Shown: positions 50,999 through 61,461 of the stretch, in pieces | How positions within the stretch are numbered: the stretch's first letter is position 1 | How the letters are laid out: every line of letters starts with the position of its first letter | DNA from: Rariglobus sp. | Lineage (GTDB): Bacteria > Verrucomicrobiota > Verrucomicrobiia > Opitutales > Opitutaceae | Direction: 5' to 3' | Assembly (NCBI GenBank): GCA_029266495.1 | Contig: JAQSWS010000005.1 | Location: forward strand, 1-64,000 | Length of the DNA: 64,000 nt | Notes under the pieces: model-generated | What the model was told of the DNA's origin: nothing | Databases searched by the model: none | What the model saw: the letters and a program-made list of their open reading frames with translations, nothing else | Program-made: the position numbers and the translations under genes

Positions 50999-52351
50999 AT
51001 GAAACGCCTCCTTTTCCCGTCCTCCATCCTCCGTCCCCTGTTCTCCGCCCTCTGCCTTCTCACCGCGGTCACCGCGCAAGCCGGCGTCGCCGATCAAGTC
51101 ACCCGGGTCCGCATCGCCGGCGTCGATGTGATCGCCTGCAAAACCGGCGTGGAGGACGTCGTCACCTTCCGCGGCTCCCTCCCCGCCGGTGACTCGTTCT
51201 CCCCGGATTCCAACCTCGCGATCGCCTCGCTCACCGGCGGCATGCTGGACAAGGGCACGACCACCCAGGACAAATTCGCGATCGCCCAAAAACTCGACGC
51301 CGTCGGGGCCGCGCTCTCCTTCTCCGTCGACAGCACGATGGTCAACTTCAGCGGCAAATGTCTGCGCAAAGACGTCCCCCTCGTGATCGCCCTGCTCGCC
51401 GAGCAACTCCGCTCGCCCGCCTTCTCCGAGGAGGAATTCACCAAGCTCAAAAAACAGATCGCCGGACGGCTCCAACGCGCCCTTGAGCAGACCGGTTATC
51501 GCGCCGGCCAGGCCTTTGCCTCCGCCATTTATCCTTCCGACCACCCCAATTACGAACCCTCCACCGAGGCCTTTCTCGCCGCCCTCGGGAGCGCCACGGT
51601 CGCCGACCTCCGTGCCTTCCATAAAAAATATTACGGTCCCGCCGAACTCACGCTCGTCGCCGTCGGCGACGTGGATGTCGACAGCCTTAAAACCGACGTC
51701 GAAAAGGCCTTCGCCGGCTGGTCCGGCGGCGTGAAACGCCCCGACTACCCGCGCGTCGCCGGCAAACGCGACCTCGACCGCGAGCAGACGATCTTCATGG
51801 CCGACAAACCGAACGTCAGCGTGATCCTCGGCCAGGCCAGCGAACTCCGCCACGCCGATCCCGAGGCGCTTCCCCTCCGCGTTGCCACCACCATTCTCGG
51901 CAGCGGCTTCACCGGCCGTCTCATGGCGACCGTCCGCGACCAGGAGGGCCTCACCTACGGCATCGGCGCACGCGTTGGCGGAGATACCTTCACCAACGGC
52001 GACTGGCGCATCATCGCCAATTTCGCACCCAACCTCCTCGAACAAGGCCTCGCCTCCACCCGCCGCGAATTGAAACTCTGGCACGAACAGGGCGTCACCG
52101 CCGCCGAGCTCGAACGCACCAAGACCAATCTCGCCGGCAGCTTTCAAGTCGGTCTTGCCACCACCGAGGGTCTCGCCGGCACCATCCTCACGACGGTCCA
52201 CCGCGGATACCCGCTCACCTGGATCGACGAGTATCCGGACAGGCTCAACGCCGTGACCCTCGACCAGGTGAACGCCGTCATCAAAAAGCACCTCACGCCC
52301 GACAACTTCATTCTCATCAAAGCCGGCACCGTGCCGGTCTCGGCAAAATAG
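50999..52351 (+). CDS. M16 family protein (non-catalytic partner-like)
   Basis: M16 fold motifs (AIYPSDHPNYEPSTEAFLAAL, GSGFTGRLMATVRDQEGLTYGIGA) but no HxxEH. Confidence 0.88.
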   Translation: MKRLLFPSSILRPLFSALCLLTAVTAQAGVADQVTRVRIAGVDVIACKTGVEDVVTFRGSLPAGDSFSPDSNLAIASLTGGMLDKGTTTQDKFAIAQKLDAVGAALSFSVDSTMVNFSGKCLRKDVPLVIALLAEQLRSPAFSEEEFTKLKKQIAGRLQRALEQTGYRAGQAFASAIYPSDHPNYEPSTEAFLAALGSATVADLRAFHKKYYGPAELTLVAVGDVDVDSLKTDVEKAFAGWSGGVKRPDYPRVAGKRDLDREQTIFMADKPNVSVILGQASELRHADPEALPLRVATTILGSGFTGRLMATVRDQEGLTYGIGARVGGDTFTNGDWRIIANFAPNLLEQGLASTRRELKLWHEQGVTAAELERTKTNLAGSFQVGLATTEGLAGTILTTVHRGYPLTWIDEYPDRLNAVTLDQVNAVIKKHLTPDNFILIKAGTVPVSAK

Positions 52352-52367
52352 CCGCCGCTCCGTCGCC

Positions 52368-53540
52368 TCACCCCGATCCCGATTCCTCCACGCCCTCCGT
52401 CACGATGATGTCGAGGCCGGGCAACTGCTGGCGAAACGCCTCGTCGATCCGTCCTGCTCCACCGCACGACGCACGAACAATCATCTGCAACCGCGGCAAC
52501 GACGTGGATTGGGCCACCTCCCCCCGCGCCAGCGCGAGCGCACTCTTGATGAGCCAATACCCCACGTAGTTAAAATTCTGGCAGACCGTCGTCAGGGGCG
52601 GATCGCTGTAGGCGCTCGCCTCCGTGTCATTGTAACCGATGATCTGAAAATCACCGGGCGCACTCAGCCCGAGCTTGTGCATTGCAGTCATGAACCGCAG
52701 CGCATGCTCATCATCATAACTGATCACCGCGAGATCGCCGCGCTGGTCCTTCCAGCGCTCCGCCAGCTGACTCATCGCCTGCGCCCCTGGTTTCGCCAGC
52801 CCGCAAAAATTAGGCAGGCCCAGTCGTGACGTATAACACGCGTAGGCGCTGATCAGGCGCTGCAGCACCACGTCTCCCGGCGAATCCGGCCCCAGCAACG
52901 CGATCCGCCGGTGTCCAAGCGCAAAAAAATACCCGCACAACTGCTCGGTCAGCACCTGCAGGCTGGCACCAAACACCTCCTGCTGCTCGAAGCTGTTTAC
53001 CTCCAGCCCGGGAACCACCATCGGCAGACTCACCGGCAAGGCGCAACCGCGCACAAACGTGCGCACCTCATCGACGCGATCATGCGGAAACCACGGCAGG
53101 ACGATTGCCACGCAGCCCTCCTTCGCCAGCAGCTTCGCCTGCTCCACGCCATCGTGATTGAAATCGCGCACCCAGCCTGAACGCAGATCCACCGCGTTGT
53201 TCACCGCCTCGTGCGCAAGGCCCTGCAACACGCGATTGGCATACGCGTCGCCACCCTGCCACACGAGCACGCCGATCCGGGGATTGGCCGTCTTGCCCTG
53301 CACGACACGCGTATGCCGCGCCACAAACGTCCCGCTCCCGATGCGACGCACCACCGTGCCGTCGTCGACCAACTCCTTCAGCGCGCGCCTCACGGTCAGA
53401 AAATTGCACCCATAAAACTCCGCCAGTCGCCGCTCCGAGGGCAGCCGCCCCGCGATCGGTATCGTCCCCACCAGTTGACGCAGCTCCGCCTCCACCTGCT
53501 GGTGCTTAAAACGCGGTGCCTCGACTGAGATAACTTCCAT
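52368..53540 (-). CDS. GntR-HTH / LacI-type ligand-binding regulator
   Basis: GRLPSERRLAEFYGCNFLTVRRALKELVDDGTVVRRIGSGTFVAR; periplasmic-binding-like C-domain. Confidence 0.88.
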   Translation of the reverse strand: MEVISVEAPRFKHQQVEAELRQLVGTIPIAGRLPSERRLAEFYGCNFLTVRRALKELVDDGTVVRRIGSGTFVARHTRVVQGKTANPRIGVLVWQGGDAYANRVLQGLAHEAVNNAVDLRSGWVRDFNHDGVEQAKLLAKEGCVAIVLPWFPHDRVDEVRTFVRGCALPVSLPMVVPGLEVNSFEQQEVFGASLQVLTEQLCGYFFALGHRRIALLGPDSPGDVVLQRLISAYACYTSRLGLPNFCGLAKPGAQAMSQLAERWKDQRGDLAVISYDDEHALRFMTAMHKLGLSAPGDFQIIGYNDTEASAYSDPPLTTVCQNFNYVGYWLIKSALALARGEVAQSTSLPRLQMIVRASCGGAGRIDEAFRQQLPGLDIIVTEGVEESGSG

Positions 53541-53827
53541 ATAATTGCCTCAAGACCAAGCGCCCGTCCCCTTTGTGTCAAGAGAATCGCTATGTCTGTT
53601 AAACTTAACAATAGAATAGGTAAGACTCTATTGAACAAAATATAATGATTAAAATCCAAGAGGGTAGTTTAACAAAAGTCATTTTGTTAAATGAACATTT
53701 CTACACAAAACAAAGTGCTTGCATAGCCATCGGCCGACATGCTTTATGACGGGCAAGACGCCAGCTTTTCCCGCGAAACCGCCGGTCAGCGTGCGCACTG
53801 TTCACCCCCCACCAACCCGACCAACCG

Positions 53828-55255
53828 ATGAAAAGTCCGTCCTCGTCCTCCCCGCGCCTCCGCCGCGCCATCGCCCTCCTCGCCCTCCCCGCGCTCAGCA
53901 CCCCCGCCGTCTTCGCCGGTGCGTTTTTACATACCGGTGCCGGCCCCTACGAATACACCAGCACCGCCAACTGGGGCAGCAGTGTTATCGGCAACAATTG
54001 GACCACCAATATCGTCGCCGACCAGACGATCACGTTCGCGACCGATTACACGACTGCGGACCAAGACGGAGCCAGCAGCGGTAGCACCTCTACTCTCAGC
54101 ATCGCCAATACCGGCACCTTTAACCACACCTTCATCGGTGGAGGCGCCAACCGCACGCTCACCCTCGGCGGCAACATCACGCTCGGAAACGGCGGGGCTA
54201 CCGCCAACAAAGTCATCATCGGCAGCCTCACCGCCGGCCAACAGCTCAACCTCGACCTGGGCGCCGCAAGCAGGACATTTACCATCGGAACCAATCGCAC
54301 GCTTGAAATCCTCAACGTCGTCTCCGGCGCCACCCGGGGCATCACCACGACTGGAAACGGCAAACTGATTCTTTCCAACGAAGCCAGCACCTACGGTGGC
54401 GCTACCGCCCTTCAAAGCGGCGCCATCGTCGAGGTCACCAAGCTCGCCAATGGTGGGGTCAACAGTAGCATCGGCACGGCGAACGCCACCACGTCTTCTC
54501 TCGTTTTCGGCGGAAGTTCTGCGGCCACCCTGCGCTATGTGGGCGGCGGCGACACCACAAACCGCTTGTTCAGCGTTGGCGGCGCCGGCGGCATGATCGA
54601 CTCCTCCGGCTCGGGCGCGCTCGTCTTCAATGCCACCGGATCATTAAACCTCATCACGAGCGGCACGGCTCGCACCATCACGTTCAAAGGCACGAACACG
54701 GACGACAACAGCATCTCCATCGTGCTCGCCGATGCCGGCAGCGGCAAAACCACCATTCAAAAGGATGGTGCCGGCAAGTGGATCCTCTCCGGCAATAATA
54801 CCTACACGGGGGACACGATCATCAATGCCGGCACCCTCCAGCTCGGCTCCGCGAACAGCGGCGGCAACGGCGGCAATGTCATCTTGAACGGCGGCACCTT
54901 CGCCACCGGCGGTTTCTCCGAGACCTTCGGCACCCTCGATGTGAACGGCAACGCCATCATCGACATGGGCAACCTTACCTCCGCCCTCGTATTCGCCGAC
55001 AGCAGCCTCGTTGCCTGGAGCGAGTCCGTCAGTCTCAGCATCATCAACTACACCGGGGACATCGACAGCATCTTCTTCGGCGTCGATGGACTCGACCTCT
55101 CTCAACTCGCGAAAATCACCATCAACGGCTTCGATGCCGCCCTCGAAAACGGCTTCCTCGTCGTCGCCATCCCCGAGCCCTCCACCTACGCCTTCCTCGC
55201 CGGCGCCGGAGGCCTGCTTCTCGCGGGCGTTCGTCGCCGCACCCGCGTCCAGTAA
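53828..55255 (+). CDS. PEP-CTERM protein with autotransporter-associated beta-strand repeat
   Basis: KWILSGNNTYTGDTIINAGTLQLG and AIPEPSTYAFLAGAGGLLLAGVRRRTR. Confidence 0.88.
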   Translation: MKSPSSSSPRLRRAIALLALPALSTPAVFAGAFLHTGAGPYEYTSTANWGSSVIGNNWTTNIVADQTITFATDYTTADQDGASSGSTSTLSIANTGTFNHTFIGGGANRTLTLGGNITLGNGGATANKVIIGSLTAGQQLNLDLGAASRTFTIGTNRTLEILNVVSGATRGITTTGNGKLILSNEASTYGGATALQSGAIVEVTKLANGGVNSSIGTANATTSSLVFGGSSAATLRYVGGGDTTNRLFSVGGAGGMIDSSGSGALVFNATGSLNLITSGTARTITFKGTNTDDNSISIVLADAGSGKTTIQKDGAGKWILSGNNTYTGDTIINAGTLQLGSANSGGNGGNVILNGGTFATGGFSETFGTLDVNGNAIIDMGNLTSALVFADSSLVAWSESVSLSIINYTGDIDSIFFGVDGLDLSQLAKITINGFDAALENGFLVVAIPEPSTYAFLAGAGGLLLAGVRRRTRVQ

Positions 55256-55375
55256 GTTACCCTCGTTACCCGCATCCGGGCGTCCCGCTTTCGGCGCCCG
55301 GCAGGGCGAGGATTCCCCTCCCCGCCTTGTTCGCCCCGCCCCGGACGACCCGCGGGTCTGCCCCGCCCCCCCCCC

Positions 55376-58300
55376 TTGGTCATCGGTCCTTCGCCATCGG
55401 TCATTCCACACCGGCGTCGCAGCGGCTTCGCGTTGCTCATCACGATCACGCTCCTCGCATTTCTCGTCCTCCTCCTCGTCTCGCTCGCCAGCCTCACCCG
55501 GGTCGAAACCCAGGTTGCCTCCAACAACCAGCACATCGCCCAAGCCCGTCAGAACGCCCTCATGGCGCTCAACCTCGCCTTGGGCCAATTGCAAAAACAT
55601 GCCGGCCCTGACCAACGCGTCACCGCCCGCGCCGATGTCCAACCCGCCGCGACCGCTCCCGCACCCTCTCCCTACCCCTCTGTCGACCCCGCCTCCGGCA
55701 CCAACCTCACCGCGAACACCGCAACCGCCCTCGGCTCCATCGACACCTACTGGCGCAACCGTCGCAACCGCCAATGGACCGGCGTCTGGCGCAACCGCAA
55801 CACCCCGGATTACACCCCGCCTGCCCCGGCCTTCGATTCCAACAACCCCGCCGCCTACAACCCCGTCCCCGCCCTCCAGTCCTGGCTGGTCAGCGGCAAC
55901 GAAAACGGCGCAGCCACGTTCTCTCCCTCCACCGCCGTTACGGGTCTCACCATCACCTCGACGCCCGTCGATCGCATCGCCGACGCCAACGGAGCGTTTC
56001 ACCGCCTCCTCGTCAAAGCCTCCGCGGGCGTCACGGCCGCCACGGACCTCGACCGCGCCGTCACCGCCCCCGAGATCGAAATCCGCTCTTCCGCGACGCC
56101 GGGTAATGGCACCACGGATACGTTGATCGGCCACTATGCCTGGTGGGTCGGCGATGAGGGCATCAAAGCCCGCGCCAACCTCGTCGACCCCCACGCCTCC
56201 GCCGGCACCGCCGAGGCCAACCTCACCCGCCTCCAGTCCGCCCAGCGCCCCGCCATCGAGGCCATGACCACCAACGGCACCGACGGCCTTGCCCCCCTCG
56301 CCCCTCCCACGGTCCAGACACAACTGGCCGCCTACCAGGCAAGCCTCCTCAACATCCAGAGCTCCGCCCAGTTCCCCTTCATCACTGCGGCCGCCCCCTT
56401 GTCCGCCGAACTCAAATCCCGTTACCACGACCTCTCCGTCAGCTCCCGCGGACTCCTCGCCGACGTAAAGAATGGCGGCCTCAAAACCGACCTCTCCTAT
56501 CTCTTCGGCCTATCCAACCTCACCGATTTCCGCACAGCCCTTCGCGCCCTCTACGGCACCAACTCCATCGCCCCGCTCAACCCCAATCCCGCCGTCTCCA
56601 CCGATTTGGCCAACCCTCTCCTCAACCCCGTCGCCACCCTCCGCGCCACGTTCCCGACCACGGCCGCGGACGGCGGTAACTACGCCGCTGCCACGCAATT
56701 TGCCAATACCTCCACCTGGGAACAGCTCTGGTCCTTCGCCAACCAAGGCTCGACCTTCAACGCCGCCGGCCAGGCCGCGCCGCGCGTCCAGACGGCCACC
56801 CAACACGGCCTCTACCCCCTGATCATCCAGACCAAGATGTTTTACCGCCTCCGCATTGAAGGCGGCAGCACCACAACCGACCCGGATGGCACTGTGGTGA
56901 ATCGCACCGGCGCCATTTACGTCGATGTGCTTCCGCTCTTCGTTCTGGCCAACCCCTATGCCGTTCCGTTGGCCGCCTCCGATTATCAAGTCCGGGTATC
57001 CGGCAGTAATCCGGCCCTCGTTTTCGGGAAGATTGATCCTGCGGCAACGACTCCCCCTTCGCCCACAAACGACTTCACCCCGGCCTACTCCGTTTACAAC
57101 CCCACTTGGGCCGGCAATAGAACCTTCGTTTTACGCACCACCGGAATGGCTGCTGGCGAGGCCCAAATCTTTACGATTGATCCGGATCCCGCCCTCAACA
57201 CCACCATCGATGCTGATGACCGCATTCTGGTGGCCCGGCAGTCAGGCAATTCCGTCCCTCAGATGGACAACAAACGGGTCTACATGAAGAACGAATTCGA
57301 CCCCGCGCCGGCCCTCACTTACCTCGCGGCCAGCCAGACCTCGCCTTATCCGCCTATCACGATTCCGTCTGACAAAACCCATGCGGCCTTACGCATCGGC
57401 ACATCGGGACTCATTACGATCCTCTTTCAAGGGTTTACGCCGGGAGATGCGCAGGGATACCTCAAGCTCCTGCAATTTACCACCGCACAAAATCTTACCG
57501 GTGATGCGGAGTTCGGCGGGGCAACCACGATGTTCGTCGTTGATCCCATGTCTGACGGCATCCGCCAAGGCGGCGGGGTAAACTCTATCGTCAACCAGCC
57601 GCCGACCACCGATCACCGCGCCGCCAAACCCCCCAGCGGCTCCGTCTTCTTCTCGCATCAACAGGCCCCCTTTCTTCAGGTCAACTACCGGACCAACCAG
57701 ATCATGTGGACGGGCAGCCCCTCCAACCCACACCCCTTGGAATGGGCCCGTCGCTTCACCAAAAACGGTTCCACCGGTTCCGCTGGCAACACCCCCAACC
57801 CGTGGTTCGGCGCCAACCTCATGCGCCCCTCCGGCTCCACCACCACCGTCCGCTGGGGCCTCGTCAACATCGGCGAAGGCCAGAACCAGACCGTCCCGCC
57901 CGCCTCCATCGGTGGCCCCTCCGCACTGGATGTCGGCTTCAACAACTACCTCTACGACATCCCCCGCGCCGGCCACCCGCTCGCCTCCCTCGGCCAGCTC
58001 CAGCACTTCAACACCACCGGCTACCATCCCATCGCCAGCACGCCGAACCAGGTCACCTCGTTAAGCAGCTGGCAAACCAACTACTCGTTTTCCAACTCCT
58101 ACCCCCAGCCCCGCGTCCCCCGCGATCAGCTCTTTAACTACGTCAACAACGGCAATATTTCCCTCCATTACCATTTCGACGGCTCCTCCATCTGGAACGA
58201 CCTCTTCTGGGACCGCTTTACTTTCTCGACCTACCCGCAGTCCGCAGCGGTCTCTTTCGACTTCGCCACGGACAAGCTCATCAACGCCCGCTACCGCCCT

Positions 58301-59188
58301 TTCCGGGATCGCACCACGGTGCCTTGGGACGACGAAACCAAATTCCGCGGCGACGGCAACCCCGCCACCGCCGCCAACACCCGCGCCGCCGCCGCCAACC
58401 TCCTCGTCGACGGCGCCTTCAACATCAACTCCACCTCCATCGAGGCGTGGAAAGCCGTCTTCTCTTCCCTCAAAAACGTCCCCGCCGGCTCCGAGACCAC
58501 TCCCTCCGCCCCCTTCCCCCGCACCCTCTCGCCCACCGCCGGTTCCGCCGCCGCCGCCACCGGCACCTCTCCCGACTCTTGGGCCGGCTTCCGCAACCTC
58601 TCCACCGCCGAGGTCCAGTCCCTCGCCGAGGAAATGGTCATGCAGGTCCGCAAACGCGGCCCCTTCCTCTCCCTCTCCGACTTCGTCAACCGCCGCCTCA
58701 TCAAGACCGCCGACGACACCCTTGGCCTCGGCCTCTCCGGCGCGCTCCAGGCCGCCCTCGACCGCGCCGTCAATCAGACCTCCCGCCTCACGCCCGCCTT
58801 CAACGTCAAATCCTCCGCCGTCAGCGCCACCTCCGCGACCAACCCCAACCTGATCGCCTTCTCCGAAATCGGCTATATCCTCCCCGCCGCCCTCGCCGGC
58901 TTCCCCGGTTACATGCTCCAGGGCGACGTCCTCTCCGCCCTCGGCCCCAGCCTCTCCGCCCGCTCCGACACCTTTACGATCCGCACCTACGGCGACGCCA
59001 CCAACCCCGCCACCGGCGAGGTCACCGGCCGCGCCTGGTGCGAAGCCGTCGTCCAGCGCCTCCCCGATTACGTCGATCCCGCGGCCGATGTCGCCACCGC
59101 CACACCCGCCGCCGGCACCCCCAACGCCACCTTCGGCCGCCGCTTCCAAATCATCAGCTTCCGCTGGCTCTCCCCCGAAGACGTCTGA
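55376..59188 (+). CDS. Verru_Chthon cassette protein A-like
   Basis: GFALLITITLLAFLVLLLVSLASLTRVETQVASNNQHIAQARQNALMALNLALGQLQKHAGPDQRVTARAD. Confidence 0.85.
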   Translation: MVIGPSPSVIPHRRRSGFALLITITLLAFLVLLLVSLASLTRVETQVASNNQHIAQARQNALMALNLALGQLQKHAGPDQRVTARADVQPAATAPAPSPYPSVDPASGTNLTANTATALGSIDTYWRNRRNRQWTGVWRNRNTPDYTPPAPAFDSNNPAAYNPVPALQSWLVSGNENGAATFSPSTAVTGLTITSTPVDRIADANGAFHRLLVKASAGVTAATDLDRAVTAPEIEIRSSATPGNGTTDTLIGHYAWWVGDEGIKARANLVDPHASAGTAEANLTRLQSAQRPAIEAMTTNGTDGLAPLAPPTVQTQLAAYQASLLNIQSSAQFPFITAAAPLSAELKSRYHDLSVSSRGLLADVKNGGLKTDLSYLFGLSNLTDFRTALRALYGTNSIAPLNPNPAVSTDLANPLLNPVATLRATFPTTAADGGNYAAATQFANTSTWEQLWSFANQGSTFNAAGQAAPRVQTATQHGLYPLIIQTKMFYRLRIEGGSTTTDPDGTVVNRTGAIYVDVLPLFVLANPYAVPLAASDYQVRVSGSNPALVFGKIDPAATTPPSPTNDFTPAYSVYNPTWAGNRTFVLRTTGMAAGEAQIFTIDPDPALNTTIDADDRILVARQSGNSVPQMDNKRVYMKNEFDPAPALTYLAASQTSPYPPITIPSDKTHAALRIGTSGLITILFQGFTPGDAQGYLKLLQFTTAQNLTGDAEFGGATTMFVVDPMSDGIRQGGGVNSIVNQPPTTDHRAAKPPSGSVFFSHQQAPFLQVNYRTNQIMWTGSPSNPHPLEWARRFTKNGSTGSAGNTPNPWFGANLMRPSGSTTTVRWGLVNIGEGQNQTVPPASIGGPSALDVGFNNYLYDIPRAGHPLASLGQLQHFNTTGYHPIASTPNQVTSLSSWQTNYSFSNSYPQPRVPRDQLFNYVNNGNISLHYHFDGSSIWNDLFWDRFTFSTYPQSAAVSFDFATDKLINARYRPFRDRTTVPWDDETKFRGDGNPATAANTRAAAANLLVDGAFNINSTSIEAWKAVFSSLKNVPAGSETTPSAPFPRTLSPTAGSAAAATGTSPDSWAGFRNLSTAEVQSLAEEMVMQVRKRGPFLSLSDFVNRRLIKTADDTLGLGLSGALQAALDRAVNQTSRLTPAFNVKSSAVSATSATNPNLIAFSEIGYILPAALAGFPGYMLQGDVLSALGPSLSARSDTFTIRTYGDATNPATGEVTGRAWCEAVVQRLPDYVDPAADVATATPAAGTPNATFGRRFQIISFRWLSPEDV

Positions 59189-59202
59189 CCACCTCGCCTG
59201 CC

Positions 59203-59970
59203 ATGCGCATCCTTCGCAAGTTCCTCCATTGGTCATTGGTCATTGGTCATTGTGCATTCGCGGCGGGCGCCCTCGCCCAGACTCCGACCCCTGACGCCCC
59301 CAAACCCGCCCGCCTGCGCTTCCTCTTCCTCGACGAAACCCCCGGCTACTACTCGCTCAAACTCGCCAACGGCTCCCGCCAGATCAGCTCCAACCCCTAC
59401 GAAATCAGCGCCCCCTACACGCCCGCCGACTTCAAATCCTTCGACGTTTATAAGACCCTTCCCGATCCGAAGACCGGTTCGATCCGTCCCGTTAAAATCG
59501 CCACCGTCACCCCTCCCGCCAACACCCCGTCCGCCCTCGTCATCATCACCCCGCGCCCCGCGGCATCCCCCGACGCCTCTCCCGTCTACAACGTCGAGCT
59601 CGTCGACAGCAACCCGGCCCTCTTCCCGGCCGGCTCCATCCGCATCATCAACCGCAGCCCCGTGTCGATGGCCGCACAGTTCAGCGACAGCCGCGTCGTT
59701 ACCGCACCAGGCGAAGTCAGCCTGGTCCAGCCCGTCACCGACGCCCGCCGCCGCATCCTCTTCAAGATCGCCATCCAGGTCCAGCAGGAGGCCGGTGGCT
59801 GGCAGCTCATTCAAGACGACATCACCGTCATCCGCCCCAAAGAGCGCATGGTCGGCATCCTCGTCTATTCGGCGGGGGGCATGAGGCACATGCTCACCGC
59901 CGAAGAAATCGCTGAGATGGGCGCGCCCAAACCCGGCTGCTTCTGGCTCACGTTCTCCGATTCCCCCTGA
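59203..59970 (+). CDS. Hypothetical secreted protein (Verru_Chthon cassette neighbour)
   Basis: Signal peptide MRILRKFLHWSLVIGHCAFAAGALAQ. Confidence 0.7.
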   Translation: MRILRKFLHWSLVIGHCAFAAGALAQTPTPDAPKPARLRFLFLDETPGYYSLKLANGSRQISSNPYEISAPYTPADFKSFDVYKTLPDPKTGSIRPVKIATVTPPANTPSALVIITPRPAASPDASPVYNVELVDSNPALFPAGSIRIINRSPVSMAAQFSDSRVVTAPGEVSLVQPVTDARRRILFKIAIQVQQEAGGWQLIQDDITVIRPKERMVGILVYSAGGMRHMLTAEEIAEMGAPKPGCFWLTFSDSP

Positions 59971-59983
59971 TCCGCGCCCCCTC

Positions 59984-61429
59984 ATGTCCGCCCCCCGTCC
60001 GAACCTCTACCGGCGCCTCACCGCGAGTGTGCCGATTCTCATCACCGTGATCGTTCACATCGTGCTGATCGCGATCGCCGGCTACTTCGTCACCGAACAA
60101 ATCGTCGGCAAAAAAAAGACTTTTGAGGCGGCCGCCGCGTCGGAGTCGATCGTTCAAAAACAGGTCGAGCACCGCCTCCAGGTCGCGCGAAAGGGCGGGG
60201 GATCCGCCAGTGCTTCACCCGTTTCGGCCTCGCGTATTTTTTCCACCGCGGAAAACGCGCTGCAAATGCCCGCCATGCCCGACCTCCCGTCAGTCGGCGC
60301 GAGTTCGCTCAGCGGCATGGGCTTCGGCAAGGGCATGGGCTCGGTCGGCACCGGCACCGGTTACAACACCGGCCTCGGCAATTCCGGCAGCCTCGGCCGC
60401 GGCTTCATGAGCATGAGCTTCCTCGGCGTCACCAACCAGCGCGTCAAAAAAGTCGTCTTCGTCGTCGACATCAGCACCGGCCTCATGGACATCCGCAAAG
60501 GCGGCTTCCGCGCCTTCGAAATCCTGCGCACCGAAATTTCCCGCCTGATCAGCCAGCTGCCCCCGACCAGCGAGTTCAACGTCGTGCTGTTCGACGGCCT
60601 CACCCTTCGCCTTTTTTCTCAGAGCCTCACCCTCGCCACGGTCGTCAACAAGACCGCCTTCTTCGACTGGATCAAACCGATCAACGCCAGTCTCTCCACC
60701 TTGGGCTCAAGCTCCATCCCCGCGTCGTCCCCCCGCTGGACCTTCAGCCGCCCCGAGAACCTCAAACTCGACCCCGAATACGGTCCTGCCTCCTGGGTTC
60801 AAGGCATCCATGCCGCCCTCGAACAAAAACCCGACACCGTCTTCGTGATCACCGGTTCCGGCGGCGCCGGCCAGATCCGTCTCAGCGACGAAACCATCGC
60901 GCGTCACCGCGAAGCCCGCGCCAAGCAGCTTGCCGAACTCAAGGCCTCGGGCCTCGACATCGCCAGCATCAGCGCCGCCCGCAACAAGGCCTTCGCGAAA
61001 CTTCGCGCCGAGTTCGATGCCATCAACCAAAAGCTCCTCGCCCAAGGGAAGGACCCCTTCGTCATCCAGGCAACCCGCCGCGTTCTCGACGCCGACTTCC
61101 AGGCCGCCCTCAAGCGAGCCGGCTTCACGCTCTCGCTCGACACCACCGGCTGGACCGACAAGGCCGGCCAGCCCATCTGGACCGACTTCAGCACCAATGT
61201 CGCCATGTCCCACAACGCCGGATTTTCCGACGTCCTCAGCCACGTATCGAAACTCCAATACGGGCTGCTCTCCGAACGCGCCTCGCTCAATCTCTTCCTC
61301 TTCGTCGGCCCGGGTGAAAAGACCGAGGCGACCGAGAAAAATCTCTCCACGTTCACTGCGAAAAATGGTGGCAAGTTCAACCTGCTCACCACCAGACGCC
61401 TCGAAGAACTGACTCGCAAGAAACCGTGA
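59984..61429 (+). CDS. Hypothetical membrane protein with vWA-like segment
   Basis: TM near N-term; VKKVVFVVDISTGLMDIRKGG..RAFEILRTEISRLI resembles degenerate vWA. Confidence 0.65.
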   Translation: MSAPRPNLYRRLTASVPILITVIVHIVLIAIAGYFVTEQIVGKKKTFEAAAASESIVQKQVEHRLQVARKGGGSASASPVSASRIFSTAENALQMPAMPDLPSVGASSLSGMGFGKGMGSVGTGTGYNTGLGNSGSLGRGFMSMSFLGVTNQRVKKVVFVVDISTGLMDIRKGGFRAFEILRTEISRLISQLPPTSEFNVVLFDGLTLRLFSQSLTLATVVNKTAFFDWIKPINASLSTLGSSSIPASSPRWTFSRPENLKLDPEYGPASWVQGIHAALEQKPDTVFVITGSGGAGQIRLSDETIARHREARAKQLAELKASGLDIASISAARNKAFAKLRAEFDAINQKLLAQGKDPFVIQATRRVLDADFQAALKRAGFTLSLDTTGWTDKAGQPIWTDFSTNVAMSHNAGFSDVLSHVSKLQYGLLSERASLNLFLFVGPGEKTEATEKNLSTFTAKNGGKFNLLTTRRLEELTRKKP

Positions 61430-61461
61430 TTCCTACCGATCCACCCCCGGTCTTCCCCTTC

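Noticed and set aside
49577-52291. Minus-strand 451- and 443-aa ORFs
   Set aside because: Antisense to the two M16 peptidase genes; Gly/Asp-rich shadow translation.
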